A stretch of 64,000 nucleotides of DNA from CAIXLI01 sp964587125 (GTDB taxonomy: Bacteria; Pseudomonadota; Alphaproteobacteria; UBA9219). Where the stretch lies: assembly GCA_964587125.1 (NCBI GenBank), contig CAZPKC010000005.1, forward strand, positions 1 through 64,000, in the 5' to 3' direction. Below, piece after piece: positions 17,322 to 26,424 of this stretch. The notes under the pieces are model-generated. The model worked only from the letters and a program-made list of their open reading frames with translations, did not search any database and was not told where the DNA came from. Each line of letters opens with the position of its first letter. Within the stretch, counting starts at the first letter, position 1. The translations under genes were made by a program, and so were the position numbers.

Positions 17322-18796
17322 TGAAGCCTGTTATCCTCGGCGCCGGCCTTGCGGGATTGTCTGCGGCTTTGGCTTTAGCTCCAATCCCCGTTGTCGTCGT
17401 TTCTCCGTGCGCTTTGGGAGACGGGTGCAGTAGCGCGTGGGCGCAAGGCGGCATAGCGGCAGCCGTTGGCGCCGACGATAAAGCCGATTTTCACGCGCAG
17501 GATACTCTGGCTGCGGGAAACGGATTGAATGACGATGCCATCGTTCGGCAAACGACGGATGACGGCGCTTCCGTTATCGAACGATTGACGAAGCAAGGCG
17601 TTGTCTTCGACCGCGACGCGCAGGGAAATTTGCTGCTTGGGTTGGAAGCCGCACATCGCAAACGCCGCATCGTTCACGCAAAAGACGCGACCGGACTGGC
17701 TGTGATGCAGGCTCTTATCAAGGCCGCGCGCGAAGCGCCTTCGATAGAAATTATCGAAAACGCGCGCGTGACGGATTTGATCGTTGAAAATGGCGCAATA
17801 GCCGGGGTCGTTTTGCGCCAGTTTAGAGAAGATACAATACGGCAAACCCGTTGCGTCGTTCTGGCTACCGGCGGCGCAGCGGCTTTGTGGCGCGACACCA
17901 CTAATCCGCATGAGAATTGGGGGAGCGGATTGGCTTTGGCGGCGCGCGCAGGCGCGCTTTTAGGCGATCTGGAATTCATGCAATTTCATCCGACCGCCAT
18001 CGACATAGGCCGCGATCCTATGCCCTTGGCCAGCGAGGCTCTGCGGGGCGAAGGCGCTGTTCTTATCAATGAAACGGGAGAGACTTTTACCGATGTTTTG
18101 CAACGGCGCGACGTCGTCGCCCGCGCGATTTGGGATCAAATCATAAAAGGGCACAGCGTTTATCTGGACGCGCGGAAAGCTTTAGGAAATTCTTTCAAAG
18201 AACGATTTCCGACGATTTATGCACTATGCATTTCGGCGCGCATCGATCCCGTCACAATGCCCATTCCCGTACGTCCCGCCGCGCATTACCACATGGGCGG
18301 CGTTCTGACCGATGCAAAGGGGCGCACAAATATTTCCGGATTGTGGGCTTGCGGCGAAGTCGCTTGCACGGGGCTTCACGGCGCGAACAGGCTGGCGAGC
18401 AATTCCTTGCTTGAAGCGGCGAGTTTTGGATGGAGGGCTGGAGAAGATGTAAAAAATTCGCCGCTTCTGCAAACCCGGCAAAAACAAATAACCTCTTTTG
18501 CAGAAACGACGAAAATAGAAGCGAGGGCAGCAAAAGAAGATGCGGAAAAAATCCGCGCCGTTCTGTCCGACGATGCCGGAGTTATCCGCGACCGCGCCGG
18601 ATTAGAACGCGCGATTGGACTGTTGTCGCCTTTGGCGAAAAAATCGGATATGGCTTTAGCCGGTTTGATGATCGCAACCTGCGCCTTGAGGCGCGAGGAA
18701 AGCCGGGGCGCACATTTCCGCAGCGATTTTCCGCAGACCGCTTCCGTCGGGCAACGCTCCCGTTTCAAAATTTCCGATTTGGAGGATTTCAAATGA
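17321..18796 (+). CDS. nadB: L-aspartate oxidase
   Basis: FAD enzyme converting L-aspartate to iminoaspartate for NadA. The N-terminal dinucleotide motif is GAGLAGLSAALAL, followed by the SSAWAQGGIAAAVG block and, further on, the substrate-site HPTAIDIG, RGEGAVLIN and HYHMGGVLTD motifs. C-terminal RxNLxxxA-like ALHGANRLASNSLLEA is typical. The 491-residue protein is somewhat shorter than E. coli NadB (540) with a short C-terminal helical domain. The start is chosen at the ATG that overlaps the nadA stop. Confidence 0.96.
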   Translation: MKPVILGAGLAGLSAALALAPIPVVVVSPCALGDGCSSAWAQGGIAAAVGADDKADFHAQDTLAAGNGLNDDAIVRQTTDDGASVIERLTKQGVVFDRDAQGNLLLGLEAAHRKRRIVHAKDATGLAVMQALIKAAREAPSIEIIENARVTDLIVENGAIAGVVLRQFREDTIRQTRCVVLATGGAAALWRDTTNPHENWGSGLALAARAGALLGDLEFMQFHPTAIDIGRDPMPLASEALRGEGAVLINETGETFTDVLQRRDVVARAIWDQIIKGHSVYLDARKALGNSFKERFPTIYALCISARIDPVTMPIPVRPAAHYHMGGVLTDAKGRTNISGLWACGEVACTGLHGANRLASNSLLEAASFGWRAGEDVKNSPLLQTRQKQITSFAETTKIEARAAKEDAEKIRAVLSDDAGVIRDRAGLERAIGLLSPLAKKSDMALAGLMIATCALRREESRGAHFRSDFPQTASVGQRSRFKISDLEDFK

Positions 18797-19653
18797 CGCT
18801 GGCTTCCCTGCCCGACATTCTTCTACTTCCTCTCGTCGAAACCGCCTTGCGCGAGGATTTGGGCCGCGCCGGAGACATTACGACCGACGCAATTATTCCC
18901 GCAGATTCGAAAATCTGCGCTGCTTTGAATGCGCGCCAGACAGGCATCGTCGCCGGATTGGGTCTAGCGCGATTGGCCTTCCAGGCTCTCGATCCCAATG
19001 TCTTTTTTACGGTTCTAAAAAACGACGGCGATAACGTAAACAAGGGGGATTGTTTGGCGAAAATAGAAGGCTTGGCAAGAAGCCTTCTTTCGGCCGAACG
19101 CGTAGCGCTCAATTTCTTATGCCATCTCAGCGGAATTGCGAGCGAAACCCATAAATTGGTCGAGGCCGCGAAGCCGCATAAAGCGCGTATTTGCTGTACG
19201 CGGAAAACGAATCCGGGGCTGCGTGTTGTCGAAAAATACGCCGTTCGCGCAGGCGGCGGAAGCAATCATCGCTTCGGCCTCGATGACGCCATTTTAATTA
19301 AAGACAATCATATCGCCGTGGCTGGGGGCATTCGTCCTGCTCTTGAACGCGCGAGCAAAGCCGCAGGACATCTTGTTAAAATCGAACTTGAGGTGGATAC
19401 GATTCAACAATTGGACGAGGCGATTGATTTATTTCCTGATTTTCCTATCAATTCCGTTTTGCTGGATAATATGCCTGTACCGATGTTGAAACAGGCGGTT
19501 GAGAAAGTCGCGGGAAGATTTGCCTTGGAGGCTTCGGGCGGCGTCACGCTTCAAAACGTCGCCGCGATTGCCGCAACAGGGGTTGACGTTATTTCAGTTG
19601 GTTGGATCACGCACAGCGCGCCGATTCTCGATATCGGATTGGATGCGGAATAA
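18793..19653 (+). CDS. nadC: Nicotinate-nucleotide pyrophosphorylase (carboxylating)
   Basis: Quinolinate phosphoribosyltransferase that makes nicotinate mononucleotide. The start is set at the ATG at 18793, which overlaps the nadB stop (ATGA) and follows a GGAGG ribosome site at 18781-18785; the long upstream frame open through nadB is a shadow. The 286-residue length fits. Seen motifs include LREDLGRAGDITTDA at the N-terminus, CCTRKTNPGLRVVEKYAVRAGGG, the KDNHIAVAGG segment and the LEASGGVTLQNV block. Completes the operon. Confidence 0.96.
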   Translation: MTLASLPDILLLPLVETALREDLGRAGDITTDAIIPADSKICAALNARQTGIVAGLGLARLAFQALDPNVFFTVLKNDGDNVNKGDCLAKIEGLARSLLSAERVALNFLCHLSGIASETHKLVEAAKPHKARICCTRKTNPGLRVVEKYAVRAGGGSNHRFGLDDAILIKDNHIAVAGGIRPALERASKAAGHLVKIELEVDTIQQLDEAIDLFPDFPINSVLLDNMPVPMLKQAVEKVAGRFALEASGGVTLQNVAAIAATGVDVISVGWITHSAPILDIGLDAE

Positions 19654-19696
19654 AAGGCCGAAAGCTTTTATAAATCTAGCGGTTTTCCTGATGTGA

Positions 19697-19957
19697 TTAC
19701 ATCTTCAGGGTTGTGTCGCTGTCGCGATTGCCCCACGGTCCATCGGGTCTTGTTAACGCGTAAATCCCAGCAGCAGTCCCTATCGCTAACGTAACTCCAA
19801 CGGCTACAACCGCCCCCATTGGCCCATGGGTCTGCTCGCCAACTGCGGCAGGAATGACTAGCGATAGCAAACCTAACGCTACAACTTCCTTCTCATGTTT
19901 CGCAAAATATATTGCGGCTTCTACAAACTCTTTCGCTTTTTCCGTTCTGGTCATCAT
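19697..19957 (-). CDS. Small two-helix membrane protein, unknown
   Basis: I do not recognise this protein of about 86 residues. A charged N-terminal helix (MTRTEKAKEFVEAAIYFAKH) is followed by two hydrophobic segments (about residues 26-38 and 47-67) and a polar tail with RPDGPWG and several Asp/Thr. The start at 19957 is chosen because GGAGAAAA lies just upstream; an in-frame ATG at 19990 would add eleven residues. The layout resembles the protein at 10659-10958. It lies convergent with nadC and divergent from ftsQ. Confidence 0.5.
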   Translation of the reverse strand: MMTRTEKAKEFVEAAIYFAKHEKEVVALGLLSLVIPAAVGEQTHGPMGAVVAVGVTLAIGTAAGIYALTRPDGPWGNRDSDTTLKM

Positions 19958-20160
19958 TTTTCTCCAAAGATTATAATCTCCGATCGCCATATACCCTTAT
20001 GGTACGTATTAAATCGTGGAAGTAATAAGAAGAAAAGGCCTTTTTGCGCCATAGTTAACGATAATGAAAATAAGGCTAGCACATTGAATTCCTTCGTCTG
20101 CATTTCAAATACCGCAAAATTTATGTTATCAAGCCTTAATACCAACCTAGACGTGATTCT
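19958..20160. promoter_or_regulatory. Region upstream of ftsQ
   Basis: About 200 bases between a small minus-strand gene and ftsQ, where a promoter for ftsQA is needed. A GTTAAC palindrome is present near 20055. I see no gene here. Confidence 0.25.
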
Positions 20161-21063
20161 ATGAGGCAAAGCAAATACCCCCTACGCGGCAGCGTTACAC
20201 AAAACAATGTGTCGGCGCGTGTGCGCGTGTCCGAAAGGGACGGCATCGGTTTTTTGGCCCGGTTGGGGATTTTGGCTGGAATATTGCTGATTTTTCTCAT
20301 CGCGGCCGCCATAGGCTGGCATTCCGGCTGGGCTGGACGCGAAGCATCGCAGATAGACAAATATGTCCTGAATCTGACCCAAAAAGCGCAATTGGAAGTT
20401 AAGGATATTGCCGTCGAAGGCCGCCGCCAATCGAGCAAGGATGACGTTTTCGACGCCTTGGGCATCGCGCAGGGGGCCCCTATCCTGTCCGTCGATCTTC
20501 AGGGGGCGGCGGCGCGTCTCGGTAAATTGCCGTGGGTGGATTCGGTTCGGGTTGAGCGCCAGTTGCCCGATACTATTGCCGTTTTTTTAACCGAACGCGT
20601 TTCGATGGCGCGCTGGCAACACGATGGAAAATTTTATGTCATCGATACTCAAGGTCGCGTTTTACCATCGGCAAAACCGGATGATTTTTCATCCTTGCCG
20701 CTTGTTGTCGGTTTGGGCGCGGAACGCGGAGCCCAAGTTTTTCTCTCCTTACTGAAGGCCTATCCCGACATTCAGGAGAAAATGGAATCCGCCGTGCGCG
20801 TCGGCGAACGGCGCTGGGATTTAATTTTGCAGCCGCGGCCGCGCGAAGCGCAGAAGGAACACGCTAACTCCGGCGCATCGCCAAAAGTTACAGTCCGTTT
20901 GCCCGAAGAAAATGTCGCTGATGCTTTGCATCGTTTGTCGGTACTGATCGCGGAAGAAAAAATCCTCGACCGCACTATCGTCGCCGTCGATTTACGCGTT
21001 CCGGATCGTCTTGTTCTCGAACCGGCAGTCTCTGCTCCGCAAACGGGAGAAAAACGCCCATGA
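20161..21063 (+). CDS. ftsQ: Cell division protein FtsQ
   Basis: Bitopic divisome scaffold joining cytoplasmic and periplasmic division proteins. One N-terminal transmembrane segment at about residues 32-52 (LGILAGILLIFLIAAAIGW) is followed by a POTRA domain (LEVKDIAVEGRRQSSKDDVFDALGI, then PWVDSVRVERQLPDTI) and the FtsQ beta domain. The 300-residue length is usual for alphaproteobacteria. A long Glu/Lys/His-rich linker lies at about 225-240. The start of ftsA overlaps its stop (ATGA). Confidence 0.93.
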   Translation: MRQSKYPLRGSVTQNNVSARVRVSERDGIGFLARLGILAGILLIFLIAAAIGWHSGWAGREASQIDKYVLNLTQKAQLEVKDIAVEGRRQSSKDDVFDALGIAQGAPILSVDLQGAAARLGKLPWVDSVRVERQLPDTIAVFLTERVSMARWQHDGKFYVIDTQGRVLPSAKPDDFSSLPLVVGLGAERGAQVFLSLLKAYPDIQEKMESAVRVGERRWDLILQPRPREAQKEHANSGASPKVTVRLPEENVADALHRLSVLIAEEKILDRTIVAVDLRVPDRLVLEPAVSAPQTGEKRP

Positions 21064-22403
21064 AACTTCTGGGAAATTGGCTTTTCGCGGACCCGCACGT
21101 GTCGCGGGGCGAAATTTTCGCCGCCCTCGATATCGGATCGAGTAAAATCGCCTGCCTTATCGCAAGGTCTGAAAATGAAGGACCTCCGCGCGTCGTCGGC
21201 ATCGGGCATCAATTGTCCGAGGGCATGAAGCAAGGCGGCGTTTCCAATATGGAGGCTCTGCAATACGCCATCGGCCAAGCGGTCTCGGCGGCGGAACAAA
21301 TGGCCGGGGAAACATTGCAACGCGTGACTATAAATATTTCGGGCGCGCACCTGACGTCGCAGACGGTCGATATCGAATTACCTTTGGGCGGACGCGAAGT
21401 CGCCGAGAACGATCTCGCCCGCATTTTGGCGCAGGGACAAACGATGGTTCCCGACGATCCGCAGAACCAATCTTTGGAACTTCTTCAAACCATCCCTACG
21501 GGCTATTCGCTCGATGACCAGAAAGGCATCCACGATCCCGTCGGCATGACCGGTTCCTTGCTTCATGCGCAGATCCACCTTATAGCCGCCGGGTTCGGTC
21601 CCGTTCGCACGCTGGCGACCGCCGTTGCGCGATGCCATTTGGACGTCGAACAAATCGTCGCAGCTCCTTACGCCAGCGGGTTGGCCTGTTTGGTCGAGGA
21701 TGAAATGGATTTGGGCAGCCTGGTGATCGACATGGGCGCGGGCACGACGAGTTATGCCGTCTTTTTCGACGGCAATGTCGTTTTCGCGGGAGGTATCCCC
21801 ATGGGCGGCGCGCACGTAACGAGCGACATCGCGCGTGGATTGACGACCTCGGTCGCGCAGGCCGAAAGATTGAAGACTCTCTACGGCAACGCGATTCAGA
21901 GTCCGATGGACGAGCGCGAAAGCATTGACGTTCCGCTTGTCGGCGAAGAAGGGCCTGAAAATTCCAATCATCTGCCCAAGGCTCAACTGATCCGCATCAT
22001 TCAGCCGCGCATGGAAGAAATTTTCGAACTTGTCCGCGCACGCATGGAAAAAAGCGGCTTTAACGATCTTGCCGGACGCCGCGTCGTTTTGACGGGGGGC
22101 GCGAGCCAGCTGCCGGGCGCGCGAGAACTGGCTCAACGGATGCTCGACAAGCAGGTGCGTTTAGGGCGGCCCTTGCGCGTCGCGCGGCCTTCGACGCTTT
22201 CCGGCAGAAGCGGCGGGGCGTCCTTTACGGGCCTTGCCGAATCCACGTCCGGCCCCGCCTTCGCTACCACGGCGGGATTGCTTGCGATCTCCATGCAGCC
22301 GGAATTGGCTTCGAGCAGCACAACCTCTTTCAGCACGCGCACTCTTAACAGCGGAGGATCGACATTGAACCGTATCGGGTTATGGTTGAAGCAGAATTTA
22401 TAA
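21060..22403 (+). CDS. ftsA: Cell division protein FtsA
   Basis: Actin-like protein that tethers FtsZ to the membrane. The N-terminal phosphate-1 motif AALDIGSSKIACLIA, the GAGTTSYAVFFDG phosphate-2 region and the VVLTGGASQLPG adenosine motif are all present. The C-terminus ends in an amphipathic stretch LNRIGLWLKQNL, the membrane-targeting sequence. A Ser/Thr-rich linker separates it from the main body. FtsZ would be expected next; instead a glycosyltransferase-like gene follows after 45 bases. Confidence 0.95.
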   Translation: MKLLGNWLFADPHVSRGEIFAALDIGSSKIACLIARSENEGPPRVVGIGHQLSEGMKQGGVSNMEALQYAIGQAVSAAEQMAGETLQRVTINISGAHLTSQTVDIELPLGGREVAENDLARILAQGQTMVPDDPQNQSLELLQTIPTGYSLDDQKGIHDPVGMTGSLLHAQIHLIAAGFGPVRTLATAVARCHLDVEQIVAAPYASGLACLVEDEMDLGSLVIDMGAGTTSYAVFFDGNVVFAGGIPMGGAHVTSDIARGLTTSVAQAERLKTLYGNAIQSPMDERESIDVPLVGEEGPENSNHLPKAQLIRIIQPRMEEIFELVRARMEKSGFNDLAGRRVVLTGGASQLPGARELAQRMLDKQVRLGRPLRVARPSTLSGRSGGASFTGLAESTSGPAFATTAGLLAISMQPELASSSTTSFSTRTLNSGGSTLNRIGLWLKQNL

Positions 22404-22448
22404 AATGCCATAAAGCCGGAGCGTTCATTCGTTCCTCTTGGAGAAAAG

Positions 22449-23390
22449 ATGCCTTCGATAGCTTTCGTTTCCGGCGCGGATAGCAATTACTATCCGTTGT
22501 TACGCGAATGGATTGCCTCCGTGCGCCAATTCAAAGAAAGCGCGGGGATGGATATATGCATCATCGACTCCGGCCTTACTCCCCGACAAATCGATGAACT
22601 GAAACCGCTCGTTAAATCCCTCATCAATCCCGATTGGCCGGAGGGAATCCCCAAGAAAAAGACAAAGGGTAAAGAACGGCTTAAATCCTGCGTTTGCCGT
22701 CCTTTTATCCGCGATATGTTTCCGGGTTACGACATCTATATGTGGATGGATGCCGACACATGGGTGCAAGATTGGTCTGCGGTAGAAATGTTTCTCGGCT
22801 CAGCGAACCGCAAAAAAGACCGCATCGTCGTCACTAACGGGGCGGATCGGAGCAATCCAAAACAAATAAGGATCAAATGGCTCTGGCATTGGCCTTATCG
22901 TATCGGCAGTTTTTTTCTCTCTAACGGAAAAAAAGCGTTCGGGTTCTCCGTCGCAAAAAAACTGTGTGCAAATCAGGGCATATCCGCAGGCTGCTTTGCC
23001 CTGTCCGCGCAAGCGCCGCATTGGAAGGTATGGCAAAAAAACCTTGTCATCGCCGCCGCAAACGGCAAGCTTTTTCCCGCCGAACAGTTGGCTTTGGGAA
23101 AAACAGTTCATTTTGACGGCTATAAGGCAGAGCTTCTTCCCGTCTATGCCCATTGGGTATGCGGCGATGCCAATCCCTTATGGGATCAACAGAAAAACGC
23201 GTTCGTGGAGCCGTATACGCCCCATGTGACGTTGGGAATCCTTCATCTTTGCGGCGTCGACAATTTGCGCGCAAGCAAAACAGCAAAAAAGATTTTTGAG
23301 ACAATGGATGGGAAACAAATAGAATTGAGCTTGAGGTATCCTCATTTCAACGCGGGAGATTTAACCGTCGCAAAGCCGAAGCGCGGTTAA
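22449..23390 (+). CDS. GT8-like glycosyltransferase, unknown substrate
   Basis: A protein of 313 residues that looks like a GT-A fold nucleotide-sugar transferase. The DxD-like metal motif is in MWMDADTWVQ, and the C-terminal His/Trp-rich segments (VYAHWVCGDANPLWDQQKN and GILHLCGVDN) fit a GT8-like enzyme. No signal peptide or membrane segment is seen. The substrate and acceptor are not known. It follows ftsA in the same direction with 45 bases between, but is probably a separate unit. Confidence 0.6.
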   Translation: MPSIAFVSGADSNYYPLLREWIASVRQFKESAGMDICIIDSGLTPRQIDELKPLVKSLINPDWPEGIPKKKTKGKERLKSCVCRPFIRDMFPGYDIYMWMDADTWVQDWSAVEMFLGSANRKKDRIVVTNGADRSNPKQIRIKWLWHWPYRIGSFFLSNGKKAFGFSVAKKLCANQGISAGCFALSAQAPHWKVWQKNLVIAAANGKLFPAEQLALGKTVHFDGYKAELLPVYAHWVCGDANPLWDQQKNAFVEPYTPHVTLGILHLCGVDNLRASKTAKKIFETMDGKQIELSLRYPHFNAGDLTVAKPKRG

Positions 23391-23420
23391 TCATTAAGAA
23401 TTTTTGCTTAGGATCGAAAA

Positions 23421-24173
23421 TCAATTCCGCGCATGGGCGACTTTAAAATCTTGAATGCCTTCGGCTTGTTTCAACCCCTCGCTTAGTTTAACGAGCGACG
23501 CGCTTTTGTTTTTTCCCCGCGATATGGCGACAAAACGCCATTCGAGTTGGCCATCCCGCTGATCGACGGAAAATGATCCGTCGGCGACCATATATCCTTG
23601 CGAATGAATGAGGCGAGATATATCGGCTTCCGTCAAATCGACATCTTTGTTAAAAAGGAGCGTTACCGAAACGGCGTGGCGCGTGGGCAGAAAATTCTCG
23701 ATTTTCGCTCCCCACATCATGAAAACGGTCGACATGACAGATACCGTAATCGCCGCGCCGTAGAAACCGACGCCGACAAGAACGCCCACCGCCGAAACCG
23801 TCCAAATAGATGCAGCCGTCGTCAATCCGCTGATGTTCAATCCGTCGCGCATGATTACGCCTGCGCCCAGAAAACCGATTCCGGTCGTGATTCCCTGAAT
23901 AATCCGGCTCGGATCGACGTATCTAAGGGTTTCTACGGCCCTGCCCCCATACCAAGTCTCCGGATGGGCTCCAAGGACGATAAGGGCGCAAGACGACATG
24001 CAAACAAGGCCGTATGTGCGCATGCCGGCGGCGCGCCCGCGGTAGGAGCGCTCATAGCCGACAAGAAGCCCTAAGAACAAGGCGGCGATAATGTTGAAAA
24101 TCGCGTTGAGATTGACGGAAATTTCTTGCGGCGTCCAATAGTTGAACAGGGTATCTGTCACAAAAGTACTCAT
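23421..24173 (-). CDS. MgtC/SapB family membrane protein
   Basis: Inner-membrane protein of the MgtC/SapB family, linked to growth in low magnesium and acid in other bacteria. Several hydrophobic segments span about residues 23-160, with the family signature LGLLVGYERSYRGRAAGMRTYGLVCMSS and GITTGIGFLGAGVIMRDG. A C-terminal cytosolic ACT-like domain follows (about 170-250). Length 250 is usual. It stands alone on the minus strand. Confidence 0.85.
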   Translation of the reverse strand: MSTFVTDTLFNYWTPQEISVNLNAIFNIIAALFLGLLVGYERSYRGRAAGMRTYGLVCMSSCALIVLGAHPETWYGGRAVETLRYVDPSRIIQGITTGIGFLGAGVIMRDGLNISGLTTAASIWTVSAVGVLVGVGFYGAAITVSVMSTVFMMWGAKIENFLPTRHAVSVTLLFNKDVDLTEADISRLIHSQGYMVADGSFSVDQRDGQLEWRFVAISRGKNKSASLVKLSEGLKQAEGIQDFKVAHARN

Positions 24174-24352
24174 GAGTACGCCCCCTTCCGAATCGTCTTG
24201 GGGTTAGAATCTGTGAAACTCTCGCATAACGCAAGATTTTTGTCGCCCTTTAAGGATAGCCGGACTGCGCAAGGTGCTGGGCCGCAATGATTGCATATTG
24301 TGCCTCATGGATAGGCGTGTCATAAAAAAACAACCTTTCCTGCGGTTTTCCC

Positions 24353-26023
24353 ATGTCCGTCTGCATCCAATATAGTCAGCCCGATTCAGCCCAAAACGAT
24401 AATGAAGTCTTCGGCTTTGATGTTGCCGTTACCCGTTTCCTTTCCGCCTATTTCCGCTACAGCATGGCGCCGCAATTCATCTGTCGGCCTACCGATTTTC
24501 GCAGTTTTGATCATTTTAAGGAGTTAGCCGCAGATGAAGGCGTCGATATCGAAAAACGCTGCATCGGGCTCGATCCACGCCACCCCGACAAGAATTTGCA
24601 GCATCTTTCCTGCCTGTTTCGTCCCGATCCTTTGACTGCCGATCTTATTTGGCGGCGGCAACAAATACACGGACGCGGTTATGCGACGTGCGGACTTGTC
24701 CATACGATGAGCGGCGAACGCATCATCCATGCCGTCGGCGATTTATGCTTGGCTCCCAGCGAGAATACAGATGCCTTGATTTGTCCCTCGGCGGCCATTC
24801 GCGACGCCGTGCGTACTCTTTGGGAGATACATTCCGATTATATTAATCATCGTTTCGGCGGAAAATTTTCATGTCCGATACAGACGCCCGTCATTCCGCT
24901 TGGCGTCGATAGCGAAAAATTCGCGAAACTCGCGACGCCAGAAAAGCGCATTGCCCAACGCGCGGTTTTGGGCGTGGATGACGACGAAATCGTCATTCTT
25001 TTCGTTGGGCGGCTCAGCTTCGCCACTAAAGCGCATCCTTTGCCGATGTTTATGGCGGCCGAACGCGCCGCAAAGCAAACCGGTCGCAAAGTGCGTCTTG
25101 TCATGCTCGGTTATTTCAAACCGAAAGACATGGAACCGCATTTCCGCAATCTTGCCGCAGAGTTATGCCATGCGGTCAAGGCCGAATTCGTCATGAATGA
25201 CGATCCGCGCTTTCCGGATGGTTTATGGGCCGCCGCGGATATTTTTACCTCGCTGTCCGACAATGTTCAGGAAAGCTTCGGCCTGACGCCCATCGAGGCG
25301 ATGGCTTGCGGCCTGCCCTCGGTCGTGACCGATTGGGACGGTTATCGCGAGGGCGTGCGCAATGGAAAAGAAGGGTTTTTGATCCCCGTCATGACTCCGC
25401 CGCCTTCCGCAGGTATGGCTGTCGCTCAAATGTACTATAACGAGGGCAATTACGGCGTAGCTTTGATGGGGGCCGCGCAAAGCTCAAGCGTCGATATCGA
25501 CTGGTGCGCAAAATCTTATGCCGTTCTTATCAGCAACGCTGATTTGCGCCGGACTTTCGGCGAGAACGGAAAAATCCGTGCGCGCGGCGTTTTCGATTGG
25601 CGGCATATCATCCGAGCCTATGACGATTTATGGAAAAGCCTCGCGGAGCAACGCCTCGCCGCCCCGCCCGCAAAAAGCATTCCGGATCATTGGCAGGCCA
25701 TGCATCCTGCGTATCCCAATCCGTGGCAAATGTTCAAAAGCTTTTCCACCACGCATCTTGCGCCAAACGATATTTTGCGCATCGCCTTGAAAGAGGAAGA
25801 AGTCGACATTCTTTTGAGCCACGGCATGAATTTTTTCGTGCCGCAACTATTGTTGCCTCAGGATCAATTGCTGGAACTGATTGCCGTTATCCGTCGCGCC
25901 GGAGCCGTAAGGATCAAGGACGCACTTTCGGCCTTTCCCCAAGACAGCCACGATCTGCTGTGGCGTTGCTTCGGCTGGATGCTGAAATGCGGCATCTGCA
26001 CCTTTGAACGGCCTCAAACATGA
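24353..26023 (+). CDS. GT4 glycosyltransferase with C-terminal extension
   Basis: Likely transfers a sugar to a surface glycan or a protein. The C-terminal half of the GT-B fold is clear: ILFVGRLSFATKAHPLPMF, and the donor-site ESFGLTPIEAMACGLPSVVTDWDGYREGV block with the conserved glutamates. The 556-residue protein is about 120 residues longer than a plain GT4 enzyme; the extra C-terminal region (from about 435) is helical, with a LLPQDQLLELIAVIRRAGAVRIKDALS segment reminiscent of a winged-helix. Its stop overlaps the next gene (ATGA), so it heads the GT4 / DiS_P_DiS / trmFO operon. Confidence 0.8.
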   Translation: MSVCIQYSQPDSAQNDNEVFGFDVAVTRFLSAYFRYSMAPQFICRPTDFRSFDHFKELAADEGVDIEKRCIGLDPRHPDKNLQHLSCLFRPDPLTADLIWRRQQIHGRGYATCGLVHTMSGERIIHAVGDLCLAPSENTDALICPSAAIRDAVRTLWEIHSDYINHRFGGKFSCPIQTPVIPLGVDSEKFAKLATPEKRIAQRAVLGVDDDEIVILFVGRLSFATKAHPLPMFMAAERAAKQTGRKVRLVMLGYFKPKDMEPHFRNLAAELCHAVKAEFVMNDDPRFPDGLWAAADIFTSLSDNVQESFGLTPIEAMACGLPSVVTDWDGYREGVRNGKEGFLIPVMTPPPSAGMAVAQMYYNEGNYGVALMGAAQSSSVDIDWCAKSYAVLISNADLRRTFGENGKIRARGVFDWRHIIRAYDDLWKSLAEQRLAAPPAKSIPDHWQAMHPAYPNPWQMFKSFSTTHLAPNDILRIALKEEEVDILLSHGMNFFVPQLLLPQDQLLELIAVIRRAGAVRIKDALSAFPQDSHDLLWRCFGWMLKCGICTFERPQT

Positions 26024-26424
26024 GCGCGGATTTTCCTCCTCTTTTCGATGCCGTTTGGTTTCGTTTTGCGGTAGGCTTTTTAAGCGGAGCGATTTTGGGA
26101 AGCTTCGCGACGATGCTTGCCTATCGCTTGCCTCGCAAAATGTCGATCGTCAGGCCGCGCTCGCATTGCCCTTCCTGCAACGCGGTTTTGAGCGTGTGCG
26201 ATCTTGTGCCTGTTTTTTCGTGGCTTGCGATGCGTGGACGTTGCCGCCATTGCCACGCCAAAATCGGTATGCGGTATTTGATTATCGAAATTGCAACAAG
26301 TCTCGCCTGTGCCGCAGCCTGCGTTACAATCGGGTTTTCGCCATGGCTTGGAGTTGGATATGCGGCGATTGTCGCGGTTATCGTTGCTATTTACATTAAA
26401 CTTTCGAAGAAAGAACCCGTATGA
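26020..26424 (+). CDS. Stand-alone prepilin-peptidase N-terminal (DiS_P_DiS) domain
   Basis: A 134-residue protein matching only the N-terminal domain of prepilin peptidases: a hydrophobic start (GFLSGAILGSFATMLAYRLPR), then the paired zinc cysteines CPSC and CRHC in the motifs RSHCPSCNAVLSVCDLVPV and RGRCRHCHAKIGMRY, and a final hydrophobic segment. The catalytic aspartates of the A24 peptidase domain (GD-type motifs) are absent because the protein stops after the first membrane helix block. It overlaps the GT4 gene and trmFO by four bases each. It may be an accessory membrane protein or a relic; function unknown. Confidence 0.7.
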   Translation: MSADFPPLFDAVWFRFAVGFLSGAILGSFATMLAYRLPRKMSIVRPRSHCPSCNAVLSVCDLVPVFSWLAMRGRCRHCHAKIGMRYLIIEIATSLACAAACVTIGFSPWLGVGYAAIVAVIVAIYIKLSKKEPV

